A stretch of DNA of 64,000 bases, taken from NCBI GenBank assembly GCA_963691815.1, contig OY829659.1:30174170-30238169 (forward strand), written 5' to 3'. Every line of letters begins with the position of its first letter. Position 1 is the first letter of the stretch. Source of the stretch: Echiichthys vipera. Taxonomy: Eukaryota; Chordata; Actinopteri; Perciformes; Trachinidae. A program made the translations under genes and the position numbers. The notes under the pieces are model-generated. The model made no database searches and had not been told where the DNA came from. It saw only the letters and a list, made by a program, of their open reading frames with translations. This document shows, in pieces, positions 25,230 through 40,200 of the stretch.

Positions 25230-26620
25230 CTAAAAACAGATGAAAACACCACAGAAACGTGATGAAACACCTCAAAACAGATGAAAACACTAAAAACATG
25301 ACAAAAAAAACAAATAAAAACAGACGAAAACATCACAAAAAGGTGATGAGATTCCTAAAAACAGACGAAAACACCACAAAAACGTGATGAACCGACTTAA
25401 AACAGATGAAAACACCAAGAAAATGTGACAAAACGACTAAAAACATACGAAAACACCACAAGAACATGACAAAACAACTAAAAACAGACGCAAAACTCCA
25501 GAAAAACATGATGAAATTCCTAAAAACAGACGAAAACACCACAAAAACGTGATGAAACAACTAAAAACAGATGCAAAACTCAACAAAAACATGATGAAAC
25601 GACTAAAAACAGATGAAAACACCACAAAAACGTGATAAAACAACTAAAAACAGACGAAACACACCACAAAAACGTGATGAAACGACCAAAAACAGACGCA
25701 AGACACCACAAAAATGTGACAAAGAGACTAAAATCAGATGAAAACAGCGCAAAAACGTGATGAAACGCCTAAAAACAGATGAAAACACCACAAAAACATG
25801 TCAAAACAGCAAAAAACAGACGAAAACACCACAAAAACGTGATGAAACGACAAAAAACACATGAAAACACCACAAATATGTGATGAAACGACTTAAAATT
25901 GACGCAAGACACCACTAAAACGTGACAAAATAATTAAAAACTAACAACACCAAAAAAACATGACAAAACGACTAAAAACAGAAGCAAAACTCCACAAAAA
26001 CGTGATAAAACAACTATAAACAGATGAAAACACCACAGAAACGTGATGAAACACCTCAAAACAGATGAAAACACTAAAAACATGACAAAAAAAACGACTA
26101 AAAACAGACGAAAACATCACAAAAAGGTGATGAGATTCCTAAAAACAGACGAAAACACCACAAAAACGTGATGAACCGACTTAAAACAGATGAAAACACC
26201 CAGAAAATGTGACAAAACGACTAAAAACATACGAAAACACCACAAGAACATGACAAAACAACTAAAAACAGACGCAAAACTCCAGAAAAACATGATGAAA
26301 TTCCTAAAAACAGACGAAAACACCACAAAAACGTGATGAAACAACTAAAAACAGATGCAAAACTCAACAAAAACATGATGAAACGACTAAAAACAGATGA
26401 AAACACCACAAAAACGTGATAAAACAACTAAAAACAGACGAAACACACCACAAAAACGTGATGAAACGACCAAAAACAGACGCAAGACACCACAAAAATG
26501 TGACAAAGAGACTAAAATCAGATGAAAACAGCGCAAAAACGTGATGAAACGCCTAAAAACAGATGAAAACACCACAAAAACATGTCAAAACAGCTAAAAA
26601 CAGACGAAAACACCACAAAA
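25230..26620 (+). repeat. Higher-order tandem duplication, period 784 bp
   Basis: About 25,230-25,840 aligns with 26,014-26,624 at a constant offset of 784 bp. Both share the CACAAAAAGGTGATGAGATTCC variant (near 25,335 and 26,119). Similarity ends where copy one has GACAAAAAACACATG and copy two GACAAAAAACACACG; from there copy two follows the 23,390-24,170 block (offset 3,213). This is a sharp switch between block lineages within the array. Confidence 0.86.
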
Positions 26621-28400
26621 ACGTGATGAAACGACAAAAAACACACGAAAACACCACAAATATGTGATGAAACGACTTAAAAATGACGCAAGACACCACT
26701 AAAACGTGACAAAATGATTAAAAATAGACAACACCACAAAAACATGACAAAACGACTAAAAACAGACGCAAAACTCCACAAAAACATTATGAAACGACTT
26801 AAAACGGATGAAAACACCACAAAAATGTGATGAAACGACTAAAAACAGACGAAAACACCATAAAAACATGACAAAACGGATGAAAACACGCGAAAAGGTG
26901 ACAAAAACGACTAAAACAGATGAAAACACCACAAGAACGTGACAAAACGACTCAAAGCAGATGAAAACACCGCAAAAATGTGATGAAACAACTTAAAACA
27001 GATGAAAACACCACAAAAACGTGATGAAACAACTAAAAACAGACGCAAGACACCACAAAAACGACTAAAAACAGATGAAAACACCACAGAAACGTGATGA
27101 AACGCCTCAAAACAGATGAAAACACTAAAAAACATGACAAAAAAACAACTAAAAACAGACGAAAACATCACAAAAACGTGATGAAATTACTAAAAACAGA
27201 CGAATACACCACAAAAACGTGATGAACCGACTTAAAACAGATGAAAACACCACAAAAATGTGACAAAACGACTAAAAACAGACGAAAACACCACAAGAAC
27301 ATGACAAAACAACTAAAAACAGACGCAAAACCTTAGAAAAACATGATGAAATGACTAAAAACAGATGAAAACACCACAAAAATGTGACAAAAAGACTAAA
27401 AACAGATGAAAACAGCGCAAAAACATGATGAAACGCCTAAAAACAGATGAAAACACCACAAAAACAAGACAAAACAACTAAAAACAGACAAAAACACCAC
27501 AAAAACGTGATGAAAGAACTAAAAACAGACGAAAACACCACAAAAACATGAAAAAACAAATAAAAACGGATGAAAACACCTCGAAAAGGTGACAAAAACG
27601 ACTAAAAACAGATGAAAACACCACAAAATCGTGATAAAACAACTATAAACAGACGAAACACACCACAAAAACGTGATGAAACGACTAAAAACAAACACAA
27701 GACACCACAAAAACGACTAAAAACAGATGAAAACACCACAAAAATGTGACAAAAAGACTAAAAACAGATGAAAACAGCGCAAAAACATGATGAAACGCCT
27801 AAAAACAGATGAAAACACCACAAAAACAAGACAAAACAACTAAAAACAGACAAAAACACCACAAAAACGTGATGAAAGAACTAAAAACAGACGAAAACAC
27901 CACAAAAACATGAAAAAACAAATAAAAACGAATGAAAACACCTCGAAAAGGTGACAAAAACGACTAAAAACAGATGAAAACACCACAAAATTGTGAAAAA
28001 ACGACTAAAAACAGATGAAAACACCACAAAAATATGATAAAAAAACCAAAAACAGACGAAACACACCACAAAAACGTGATGAAACAACTGAAAACGGACG
28101 CAAGACACTACAAAAACGACTAAAAACAGATGAAAACACCACAGAAATGTGATGAAACGCCTCAAAACAGAGGAAAACACTAAAAAACATGACAAAAAAA
28201 ACAACTAAAAACAGACGAAAACATCACAAAAACGTGATGAAATGACTAAAAACAGATGAAAACACCACAAAAACATGACAAAACAACTAAAAACAGACAA
28301 AAACACCACAAAAACGTGATGAAACGACAAAAAACACACGAAAACACCACAAATATGTGATGAAACGACTTAAAAATGACGCAAGACACCACTAAAACGT
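26621..28400 (+). repeat. Satellite segment with a 362-bp tandem duplication (27,350-27,980)
   Basis: The first 550 bp or so repeats 23,408-23,960. The uncommon AACAAGACAAAACAAC variant appears twice (near 27,463 and 27,825), marking a 362-bp tandem duplication of about 27,350-27,980. Hairpin monomers with CACCT/AGGTG lie in both copies (near 27,570 and 27,932). No gene is visible. Confidence 0.82.
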
Positions 28401-30401
28401 GACAAAATGATTAAAAACAGACAACACCAAAAAAACATGACAAAACCACTAAAAATAGAAGCTAAACTCCACAAAAACATTATGAAACGACTTAAAACAG
28501 ATGAAAACACCACAAAAACGTGATGAAAAAACTAAAAACAGACGGAAAGCTCAACAAAAACATGACAAAACGACTAAAAACAGACACAAAACTCCACAAA
28601 ATCGTGATGAAACAACTAAAAACAGATGAAAACACCACAAAAACTTGATAAAACAACTACAAAACAGACGAAACACACCACAAAAACATGAAAAAACAAA
28701 TAAAAACAGATGAAAACACCTCGAAAAGGTGACAAAAACGACTAAAAACAGATGAAAACACCACAAAAACTTGAAAAAACGACTAAAAACAGATGAAAAC
28801 ACCACAATAACGTGATGAAACGACTTAAAACAGATGAAAACACCACAAAAACGTGATGAAACAACTAAAAACAGACGCAAGACACTACAAAAACGACTAA
28901 AAACGGATGAAAACACCACAAAACATGTCAAAACAGCTAAAAACAGACGAAAACACCACAAAAACGTGATGAAACGACAAAAAACACACGAAAACACCAC
29001 AAATATGTGATGAAACGACTTAAAAATGACGCAAGACACCACTAAAACGTGACAAAATGATTAAAAACAGATGAAAACACCACAAAAACATGACAAAACG
29101 ACTAAAAACAGACGCAAAACTCGACAAAAACATTATGAAACGACTTAAAACAGATGAAAACACCACAAAAATGTGATGAAACGACTAAAAACAGACGAAA
29201 ACACCAAAAAAACATGACAAAACGGATGAAAACACGCGAAAAGGTGACAAAAACGACTAAAACAGATGAAAACACCACAAGAACGTGACAAAACGACTCA
29301 AAGCAGATGAAAACACCACAAAAATGTGATGAAACAACTTAAAACAGACGCAAGACACCACAAAAACGACTAAAAACAGATGAAAACACCACAGAAACGT
29401 GATGAAACGCCTCAAAACAGATGAAAACACTAAAAAACATGACAAAAAAACAACTAAAAACAGACGAAAACATCACAAAAACGTGATGAAATTACTAAAA
29501 ACAGACGAATACACCACAAAAACGTGATGAACCGACTTAAAACAGATGAAAACACCACAAAAATGTGACAAAACGACTAAAAACAGACGAAAACACCACA
29601 AGAACATGACAAAACAACTAAAAACAGACGCAAAACCTTAGAAAAACAAGATGAAACGACTAAAAACAAACACAAGACACCACAAAAACGACTAAAAACA
29701 GATGAAAACACCACAAAAATGTGACAAAAAGACTAAAAACAGATGAAAACAGCGCAAAAACATGATGAAACGCCTAAAAACAGATGAAAACACCACAAAA
29801 ACATGACAAAACAACTAAAAACAGACAAAAACACCACAAAAACGTGATGGAACGACAAAAAACACACGAAAACACCACAAATATGTGATGAAACGACTTA
29901 AAATTGACGCAAGACACCACTAAAACGTGACAAAATGATTAAAAACAGACAACACCACAAAAACATGACAAAACCACTAAAAACAGACGCAAAACTCCAC
30001 AAAAACATTATGAAACGACTTAAAACAGATGAAAACACCACAAAAACGACTAAAAACAGATGAAAACACCACAGAAACGTTATGGAACGCCTCAAAACAG
30101 ATGAAAACACTAAAAAACATGACAAAAAACAACTAAAAACAGACGAAAACATCACAAAAACATGATGAAATTACTAAAAACAGACGAATACACCACAAAA
30201 ACGTGATAAACCGACTTAAAACAGATGAAAACACCACAAAAATGTGACAAAACGACTAAAAACAGACGAAAACACCACAAGAACATGACAAAACAACTAA
30301 AAACAGACGCAAAACCTTGGAAAAACATGATGAAATGACTAAAAACAGATGAAAACACCACAAAAACGTGATAAAACAACTATAAACAGACGAAACACAC
30401 C
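28005..30401 (+). repeat. Block duplicated ~27.8 kb away at 55.8-58.3 kb
   Basis: From about 28,005 this segment aligns with 55,789 onward at offset about 27,783. After about 29,650 the offset becomes 27,863, because this copy lacks two monomers (about 83 bp) in the CCTTAG block, joining CCTTAGAAAAACA directly to AGATGAAACGACT. Part of it (28,551-29,042) also matches 48,220-48,711 (offset 19,669). Shared rare forms include GACGGAAAGCTCAAC and CAGAAACGTTATGGAACGCC. Confidence 0.84.
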
Positions 30402-33400
30402 ACAAAAACGTGATGAAACGACTAAAAACAAACACAAGACACCACAAAAACGACAAAAAACCGATGAAAACACCACAAAAATGTGACAAAAAGACTAAAA
30501 ACAGATGAAAACAGCGCAAAAACATGATGAAACGCCTAAAAACAGATGAAAACACCACAAAAACATGACAAAACAACTAAAAACAGACAAAAACACCACA
30601 AAAACGTGATGAAACGACAAAAAACACACGAAAACACCACAAATATGTGATGAAACGACTTAAAATTGACGCAAGACACCACTAAAACGTGACAAAATGA
30701 TTAAAAACAGACAACACCACAAAAACATGACAAAACCACTAAAAACAGACGCAAAACTCCACAAAAACATTATGAAACGACTTAAAACAGATGAAAACAC
30801 CACAAAAACGTGATGAAAGAACTAAAAACAGACGAAAACACCACAAAAACATGAAAAAACAAATAAAAACGAATGAAAACACTACAAAAACATGACAAAA
30901 CAACTAAAAACAGATGAAAACACCACAAAAACATGACAAAACAACTAAAAACACAAGAAAACACCACAAAAACGTGATGAAACGACAAAAAACACACGAA
31001 AACACCACAAATATTTGATGAAACGACTTAAAAATGACCCAAGACATCACTAAAACGTGACAAAATGATTAAAAACAGACAACACCAAATAAACATGACA
31101 AAACGACTAAAAACAGACGCAAAACTCCACAAAAACATCATGAAACGACTTAAAACAGATGAAAACACCACAAAAACGTGATGAAACGACTAAAAACAGA
31201 CGAAAACACCACAAAAACATGACAAAACGACTAAAAACGGATGAAAACACTACAAAAACATGACAAAACAACTAAAAACAGATGAAAACACCACAAAAAC
31301 ATGACAAAACAACTAAAAACACAAGAAAACACCACAAATATGTGATGAAACGACTTGAAAATGACGCAAGACAACACTAAAACGTGACAAAATGATTAAA
31401 AACAGACACCACAAAAACATGACAAAACGACTAAAAACAGACGAAAACACCACAAAAACATGACAAAACGACTTAAAGCGGATGAAAACACTCGAAAATG
31501 TGACAAAAACGACTAAAAACAGATGAAAACACCACAAAAATGTGAAAAAACGACTTAAAAACAGAGAAAAACACCACAAAAATATGATAAAACAACTAAA
31601 AAAAGACGAAACACACAACAAAAACGTGATGAAACGACTAAAAACAGACGCAAGACACCATAAAAACAGATGAAAACACCACAGAAACGTGATGAAACGC
31701 CTCAAAACAGATGAAAACACTACAAACATGACAAAAAAACAACTAAAAAAGACGAAAACATCACAAAAAGGTGATGAAATTCCTAAAAACAGACGAAAAC
31801 ACCACAAAAACGTGATGAACCGACTTAAAACAGATGAAAACACCCAGAAAATATGACAAAACGACTAAAAACAGACGAAAACACCACAAGAACATGACAA
31901 CACAACTAAAAACAGACGCAAAACTCCAGAAAAACATGATGAAATTCCTAAAAACAGACGAAAACACCACAAAAACGTGATGAATCAACTAAAAACAGAT
32001 GCAAAACTCAACAAAAACATGATGAAACGACTAAAAACAGATGAAAACACCACAAAAACGACTAAAAACAGATGAAAACACCACAGAAACGTGATGAAAC
32101 GCCTCAAAACAGATGAAAACACTACAAAAACGTGATGAAACGACTAAAAACAAACACAAGACACCACAAAAACGACAAAAAACCGATGAAAACACCACAA
32201 AAATGTGACAAAAAGACTAAAAACAGATGAAAACAGCGCAAAAACATGATGAAACGCCTAAAAACAGATGAAAACACCACAAAAACATGACAAAACAACT
32301 AAAAACAGACAAAAACACCACAAAAACGTGATGAAACGACAAAAAACACACGAAAACACCACAAATATGTGATGAAACGACTTAAAATTGACGCAAGACA
32401 CCACTAAAACGTGACAAAATGATTAAAAACAGACAACACCACAAAAACATGACAAAACCACTAAAAACAGACGCAAAACTCCACAAAAACATTATGAAAC
32501 GACTTAAAACAGATGAAAACACCACAAAAACGTGATGAAAGAACTAAAAACAGACGAAAACACCACAAAAACATGAAAAAACAAATAAAAACGAATGAAA
32601 ACACTACAAAAACATGACAAAACAACTAAAAACAGATGAAAACACCACAAAAACATGACAAAACAACTAAAAACACAAGAAAACACCACAAAAACGTGAT
32701 GAAACGACAAAAAACACACGAAAACACCACAAATATTTGATGAAACGACTTAAAAATGACCCAAGACATCACTAAAACGTGACAAAATGATTAAAAACAG
32801 ACAACACCAAATAAACATGACAAAACGACTAAAAACAGACGCAAAACTCCACAAAAACATCATGAAACGACTTAAAACAGATGAAAACACCACAAAAACG
32901 TGATGAAACGACTAAAAACAGACGAAAACACCACAAAAACATGACAAAACGACTAAAAACGGATGAAAACACTACAAAAACATGACAAAACAACTAAAAA
33001 CAGATGAAAACACCACAAAAACATGACAAAACAACTAAAAACACAAGAAAACACCACAAATATGTGATGAAACGACTTGAAAATGACGCAAGACAACACT
33101 AAAACGTGACAAAATGATTAAAAACAGACACCACAAAAACATGACAAAACGACTAAAAACAGACGAAAACACCACAAAAACATGACAAAACGACTTAAAG
33201 CGGATGAAAACACTCGAAAATGTGACAAAAACGACTAAAAACAGATGAAAACACCACAAAAATGTGAAAAAACGACTTAAAAACAGAGAAAAACACCACA
33301 AAAATATGATAAAACAACTAAAAAAAGACGAAACACACAACAAAAACGTGATGAAACGACTAAAAACAGACGCAAGACACCATAAAAACAGATGAAAACA

Positions 33401-33845
33401 CCACAGAAACGTGATGAAACGCCTCAAAACAGATGAAAACACTACAAACATGACAAAAAAACAACTAAAAAAGACGAAAACATCACAAAAAGGTGATGAA
33501 ATTCCTAAAAACAGACGAAAACACCACAAAAACGTGATGAACCGACTTAAAACAGATGAAAACACCCAGAAAATATGACAAAACGACTAAAAACAGACGA
33601 AAACACCACAAGAACATGACAACACAACTAAAAACAGACGCAAAACTCCAGAAAAACATGATGAAATTCCTAAAAACAGACGAAAACACCACAAAAACGT
33701 GATGAATCAACTAAAAACAGATGCAAAACTCAACAAAAACATGATGAAACGACTAAAAACAGATGAAAACACCACAAAAACGACTAAAAACAGATGAAAA
33801 CACCACAGAAACGTGATGAAACGCCTCAAAACAGATGAAAACACT
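30402..33845 (+). repeat. Near-perfect tandem duplication, period 1,722 bp
   Basis: Copy one is 30,402-32,123 and copy two 32,124-33,845; 1,722 is exactly 42 monomers. I could place the left match edge to the base: CACAAAAACGTG at 30,401 against CTACAAAAACGTG at 32,122. Private changes are shared by both copies, such as ATATTTGATG at 31,011 and 32,733, ATGACCCAAGACATCAC at 31,034 and 32,756, and ATGACAACACAAC near 31,895 and 33,617. I noticed no difference between the copies. The same block family returns at 61.4-64.0 kb. Confidence 0.9.
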
Positions 33846-36800
33846 AAAAAACATGACAAAAAACAACTAAAAACAGACGAAAACATCAGAAAAACGTGAT
33901 GAAATTACTAAAAACAGAAGAATACACAACAAAAACGTGATGAACCGACTTAAAACAGATGAAAACACCACAAAAATGTGACAAAACGACTAAAAACAGA
34001 CGAAAACACCACAAGAACATGACAAAACAACTAAAAACAGACGCAAAACCTTGGAAAAACATGATGAAATGACTAAAAACAGATGAAAACACCACAAAAA
34101 CGTGATAAAACAACTATAAACAGACGAAACACACCACAAAAACATGATGAAACGACTAAAAACAAACACAAGACACCACAAAAACGACTAAAAACAGATG
34201 AAAACACCACAAAAATGTGACAAAAAGACTAAAAACAGATGAAAACAGCGCAAAAACATGATGAAACGCCTAAAAACAGATGAAAACACCACAAAAACAT
34301 GACAAAACAACTAAAAACAGACAAAAACACCACAAAAACGTGATGAAACGACAAAAAAAACACGAAAACACCACAAATATGTGATGAAACGACTTAAAAT
34401 TGACGCAAGACACCACTAAAACGTGACAAAATGACTAAAAACAGACAACACCACAAAAACATGACAAAAACACTAAAAACAGACGCAAAACTCTACAAAA
34501 ACATTATGAAACGACTTAAAACAGATGAAAACACCACAAAAACGTGATGAAAGAACAAAAAACGGATGAAAACACCACAAAAACATGACAAAACAACTAA
34601 AAACGAATGAAAACACCTCGAAAAGGTGACAAAACAACTAAAAACACAAGAAAACACCAAAAATATGTGATGAAACGACTTGAAAATGACGCAAGACAAC
34701 ACTAAAACGTGACAAAATGATTAAAAACAGACAACACCACAAAAACATGACAAAACCACTAAAAACAGACGCAAAACTCCACAAAAACATTATGAAACGA
34801 CTTAAAACAGATGAAAACACCACAAAAACGTGATGAAAGAACTAAAAACAGACGAAAACACCACAAAAACATGAAAAAACAAATAAAAATGAATGAAAAC
34901 ACCTCGAAAAGGTGACAAAAACGACTAAAAACAGATGAAAACACCACAAAATTGTGAAAAAACGACTAAAAACAGATGAAAACACCACAAAAATATGATA
35001 AAAAAAACAAAAACAGACGAAACACACCACAAAAACGTGATGAAACAACTGAAAACAGACGCAAGACACTACAAAAACGACTAAAAACAGATGAAAGCAC
35101 CACAGAAATGTGATGAAACGCCTCAAAACAGAGGAAAACACCACAAGAACATGACAAAACAACTAAAAACAGACGCAAAACTCCAGAAAAACATGATGAA
35201 ATTCCTAAAAACAGACGAAAACACCACAAAAACGTGATGAATCAACTAAAAACAGATGCAAAACTCAACAAAAACATGATGAAACGACTAAAAACAGATG
35301 AAAACACCACAAAAACGACTAAAAACAGATGAAAACACCACAGAAACGTGATGAAACGCCTCAAAACAGATGAAAACACTAAAAAACATGACAAAAAACA
35401 ACTAAAAACAGACGAAAACATCACAAAAACGTGATGAAATTACTAAAAAAAGACGAAACACACAACAAAAACGTGATGAAACGACTAAAAACAGACGCAA
35501 GACACCATAAAAACGACTAAAAACAGATGAAAACACCACAGAAACGTGATGAAACGCCTCAAAACAGATGAAAACACTACAAACATGACAAAAAAACAAC
35601 TAAAAAAGACGAAAACATCACAAAAAGGTGATGAAATTCCTAAAAACAGACGAAAACACCACAAAAACGTGATGAACCGACTTAAAACAGATGAAAACAC
35701 CCAGAAAATATGACAAAACGACTAAAAACAGACGAAAACACCACAAGAACATGACAAAACAACTAAAAACAGACGCAAAACTCCAGAAAAACATGATGAA
35801 ATTCCTAAAAACAGACGAAAACACCACAAAAACGTGATGAATCAACTAAAAACAGATGCAAAACTCAACAAAAACATGATGAAACGACTAAAAACAGATG
35901 AAAACACCACAAAAACGACTAAAAACAGATGAAAACACCACAGAAACGTGATGAAACGCCTCAAAACAGATGAAAACACTAAAAAACATGACAAAAAACA
36001 ACTAAAAACAGACGAAAACATCAGAAAAACGTGATGAAATTACTAAAAACAGAAGAATACACAACAAAAACGTGATGAACCGACTTAAAACAGATGAAAA
36101 CACCACAAAAATGTGACAAAACGACTAAAAACAGACGAAAACACCACAAGAACATGACAAAACAACTAAAAACAGACGCAAAACCTTGGAAAAACATGAT
36201 GAAATGACAAAAAACAGATGAAAACACCACAAAAACGTGATAAAACAACTATAAACAGACGAAACACACCACAAAAACATGATGAAACGACTAAAAACAA
36301 ACACAAGACACCACAAAAACGACTAAAAACAGATGAAAACACCACAAAAATGTGACAAAAAGACTAAAAACAGATGAAAACAGCGCAAAAACATGATGAA
36401 ACGCCTAAAAACAGATGAAAACACCACAAAAACATGACAAAACAACTAAAAACAGACAAAAACACCACAAAAACGTGATGAAACGACAAAAAAAACACGA
36501 AAACACCACAAATATGTGATGAAACGACTTAAAATTGACGCAAGACACCACTAAAACGTGACAAAATGACTAAAAACAGACAACACCACAAAAACATGAC
36601 AAAACCACTAAAAACAGACGCAAAACTCCACAAAAACATTATGAAACGACTTAAAACAGATGAAAACACCACAAAAACGTGATGAAAGAACAAAAAACGG
36701 ATGAAAACACCACAAAAACATGACAAAAAAACTAAAAACGAATGAAAACACCTCGAAAAGGTGACAAAACAACTAAAAACACAAGAAAACACCAAAAATA

Positions 36801-37260
36801 TGTGATGAAACGACTTGAAAATGACGCAAGACAACACTAAAACGTGACAAAATGATTAAAAACAGACAACACCACAAAAACATGACAAAACCACTAAAAA
36901 CAGACGCAAAACTCCACAAAAACATTATGAAACGACTTAAAACAGATGAAAACACCACAAAAACGTGATGAAAGAACTAAAAACAGACGAAAACACCACA
37001 AAAACATGAAAAAACAAATAAAAATGAATGAAAACACCTCGAAAAGGTGACAAAAACGACTAAAAACAGATGAAAACACCACAAAATTGTGAAAAAACGA
37101 CTAAAAACAGATGAAAACACCACAAAAATATGATAAAAAAAACAAAAACAGACGAAACACACCACAAAAACGTGATGAAACAACTGAAAACAGACGCAAG
37201 ACACTACAAAAACGACTAAAAACAGATGAAAACACCACAGAAATGTGATGAAACGCCTCA
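33385..37260 (+). repeat. Higher-order duplication, period 2,135 bp
   Basis: About 33,385-35,130 aligns with 35,520-37,265 at offset 2,135 bp (52 monomers plus 3 bp). Shared rare variants include GATGAATCAAC, AACATCAGAAAAACG and GAAGAATACACAAC. At the left edge, copy one reads CACCATAAAAACAGATG and copy two CACCATAAAAACGACTAAAAACAGATG, a difference of one 10-bp block. Copies part at about 35,138, where GAGGAAAACACC replaces GAGGAAAACACTAAAAAAC. The remaining 35,138-35,519 is also satellite. Confidence 0.85.
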
Positions 37261-40200
37261 AAACAGAGGAAAACACTAAAAAACATGACAAAAAATCAAC
37301 TAAAAACAGACGAAAACATCACAAAAAGGTGATGAAATTCCTAAAAACAGACGAAAACACCACAAAAACGTGATGAACCGACTTAAAACAGATGAAAACA
37401 CCCAGAAAATTTGACAAAACGACTAAAAACAGACGAAAACACCACAAGAACATGACAAAACAACTAAAAACAGACGCAAAACTCCAGAAAAACATGATGA
37501 AATTCCTAAAAACAGACGAAAACACCACAAAAACGTGATGAATCAACTAAAAACAGATGCAAAACTCAACAAAAACATGATGAAACGACTAAAAACAGAT
37601 GAAAACACCACAAAAACGACTAAAAACAGATGAAAACACCACAGAAACGTGATGAAACGCCTCAAAACAGATGAAAACACTAAATAACATGACAAAAAAC
37701 AACTAAAAACAGACGAAAACATCACAAAAACGTGATGAAATTACTAAAAACAGACGAATACACCACAAAAACGTGATGAACCGACTTAAAACAGATGAAA
37801 ACACCACAAAAACATGTCAAAACAGCTAAAAACAGACGAAAACACCACAAAAATGTGATGAAACGACAAAAAACACATGAATACACCACAAATATGTGAT
37901 GAAACGACTTAAAATTGACGCAAGACACCACTAAAACGTGACAAAATAATTAAAAACAGACAACACCAAAAAAAAATGACAAAACGACTAAAAACAGAAG
38001 CAAAACTCCACAAAAACATCATGAAACGACTTAAAACAGATGAAAACACCACAAAAACGTGATGAAACGACTAAAAACAGACACAAACACCACAAAAACA
38101 TGACAAAACGACTAAAAACGGATGAAAACACCACAAAAACATGACAAAACAACTAAAAACTTTTGAAAACACCACAAAAACATGACAAAACAACTAAAAA
38201 CACAAGAAAACACCACAAATATGTGATGAAACGACTAAAAACAGACGCAAAACACCACAAAAACATGACAAAACGACTAAAAACGGATGAACACAATCGA
38301 AAAGGTGACAAAAACGACTAAAAACAGATGAAAACACCACAAAAACATGAAAAAACGACTAAAAGCAGAGAAAAACACCACAAAAATATGATAAAACAAC
38401 TAAAAACAGACGAAACACACCACAAAAACGTGATGAAACGACTAAAAACAGACGCAAGACACCATAAAAACGACTAAAAACTGATGAAAACACCACAAAA
38501 CCGTGAGGAAACGACTAAAAACAGATGAAAACACCACAAAAACGTGATGAAACAACTGAAAACAGACGCAAGACACTACAAAAACGACTAAAAACAGATG
38601 AAAACACCACAGAAATGTGATGAAACGCCTCTAAACAGAGGAAAACACTAAAAAACATGACAAAAAATCAACTAAAAACAGACGAAAACATCACAAAAAG
38701 GTGATGAAATTCCTAAAAACAGACGAAAACACCACAAAAACGTGATGAACCGACTTAAAACAGATGAAAACACCCAGAAAATTTGACAAAACGACTAAAA
38801 ACTGACGAAAACACCACAAGAACATGACAAAACAACTAAAAACAGACGCAAAACCTTAGAAAAACATGATGAAATGACTAAAAACAGATGAAAACACCAC
38901 AAAATCGTGATAAAACAACTATAAACAGACGAAACACACCACAAAAACGTGATGAAACGACTAAAAACAAACACAAGACACCACAAAAACGACTAAAAAC
39001 AGATGAAAACACCACAAAAATGTGACAAATAGACTAAAAACAGATGAAAACAGCGCAAAAACATGATGAAACGCCTAAAAACAGATGAAAACACCACAAA
39101 AACAAGACAAAACAACTAAAAACAGACGCAAAACTCCAGAAAAACATGATGAAATTCCTAAAAACAGACGAAAACACCACAAAAACGTGATGAATCAACT
39201 AAAAACAGATGCAAAACTCAACAAAAACATGATGAAACGACTAAAAACAGATGAAAACACCACAAAAACGACTAAAAACAGATGAAAACACCACAGAAAC
39301 GTGATGAAACGCCTCAAAACAGATGAAAACACTAAAAAACATGACAAAAAACAACTAAAAACAGACGAAAACATCACAAAAACGTGATGAAATTACTAAA
39401 AAAAGACGAAACACACAACAAAAACGTGATGAAACGACTAAAAACAGACGCAAGACACCATAAAAACGACTAAAAACAGATGAAAACACCACAGAAACGT
39501 GACAAAACAACTAAAAACACAAGAAAACACCACAAATATGTGATGAAACGACTAAAAACAGACGCAAAACACCACAAAAACATGACAAAACGACTAAAAA
39601 CGGATGAACACAATCGAAAAGGTGACAAAAACGACTAAAAACAGATGAAAACACCACAAAAACATGAAAAAACGACTAAAAGCAGAGAAAAACACCACAA
39701 AAATATGATAAAACAACTAAAAACAGACGAAACACACCACAAAAACGTGATGAAACGACTAAAAACAGACGCAAGACACCATAAAAACGACTAAAAACTG
39801 ATGAAAACACCACAAAACCGTGAGGAAACGACTAAAAACAGATGAAAACACCACAAAAACGTGATGAAACAACTGAAAACAGACGCAAGACACTACAAAA
39901 ACGACTAAAAACAGATGAAAACACCACAGAAATGTGATGAAACGCCTCTAAACAGAGGAAAACACTAAAAAACATGACAAAAAATCAACTAAAAACAGAC
40001 GAAAACATCACAAAAAGGTGATGAAATTCCTAAAAACAGACGAAAACACCACAAAAACGTGATGAACCGACTTAAAACAGATGAAAACACCCAGAAAATT
40101 TGACAAAACGACTAAAAACTGACGAAAACACCACAAGAACATGACAAAACAACTAAAAACAGACGCAAAACCTTAGAAAAACATGATGAAATGACTAAAA

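Noticed and set aside
39085..39285. Plus-strand basic frame of 66 codons (KNRRKHHKNVM-type), repeated at 40,402-40,602, and others at 503, 14,473 and 58,819
   Set aside because: The Lys/Asn/His-rich string is the A-rich monomer translated. Plus-strand stops (TGA in GTGATGA and CAGATGA) recur in most copies, and the frame survives only where a variant removes them.
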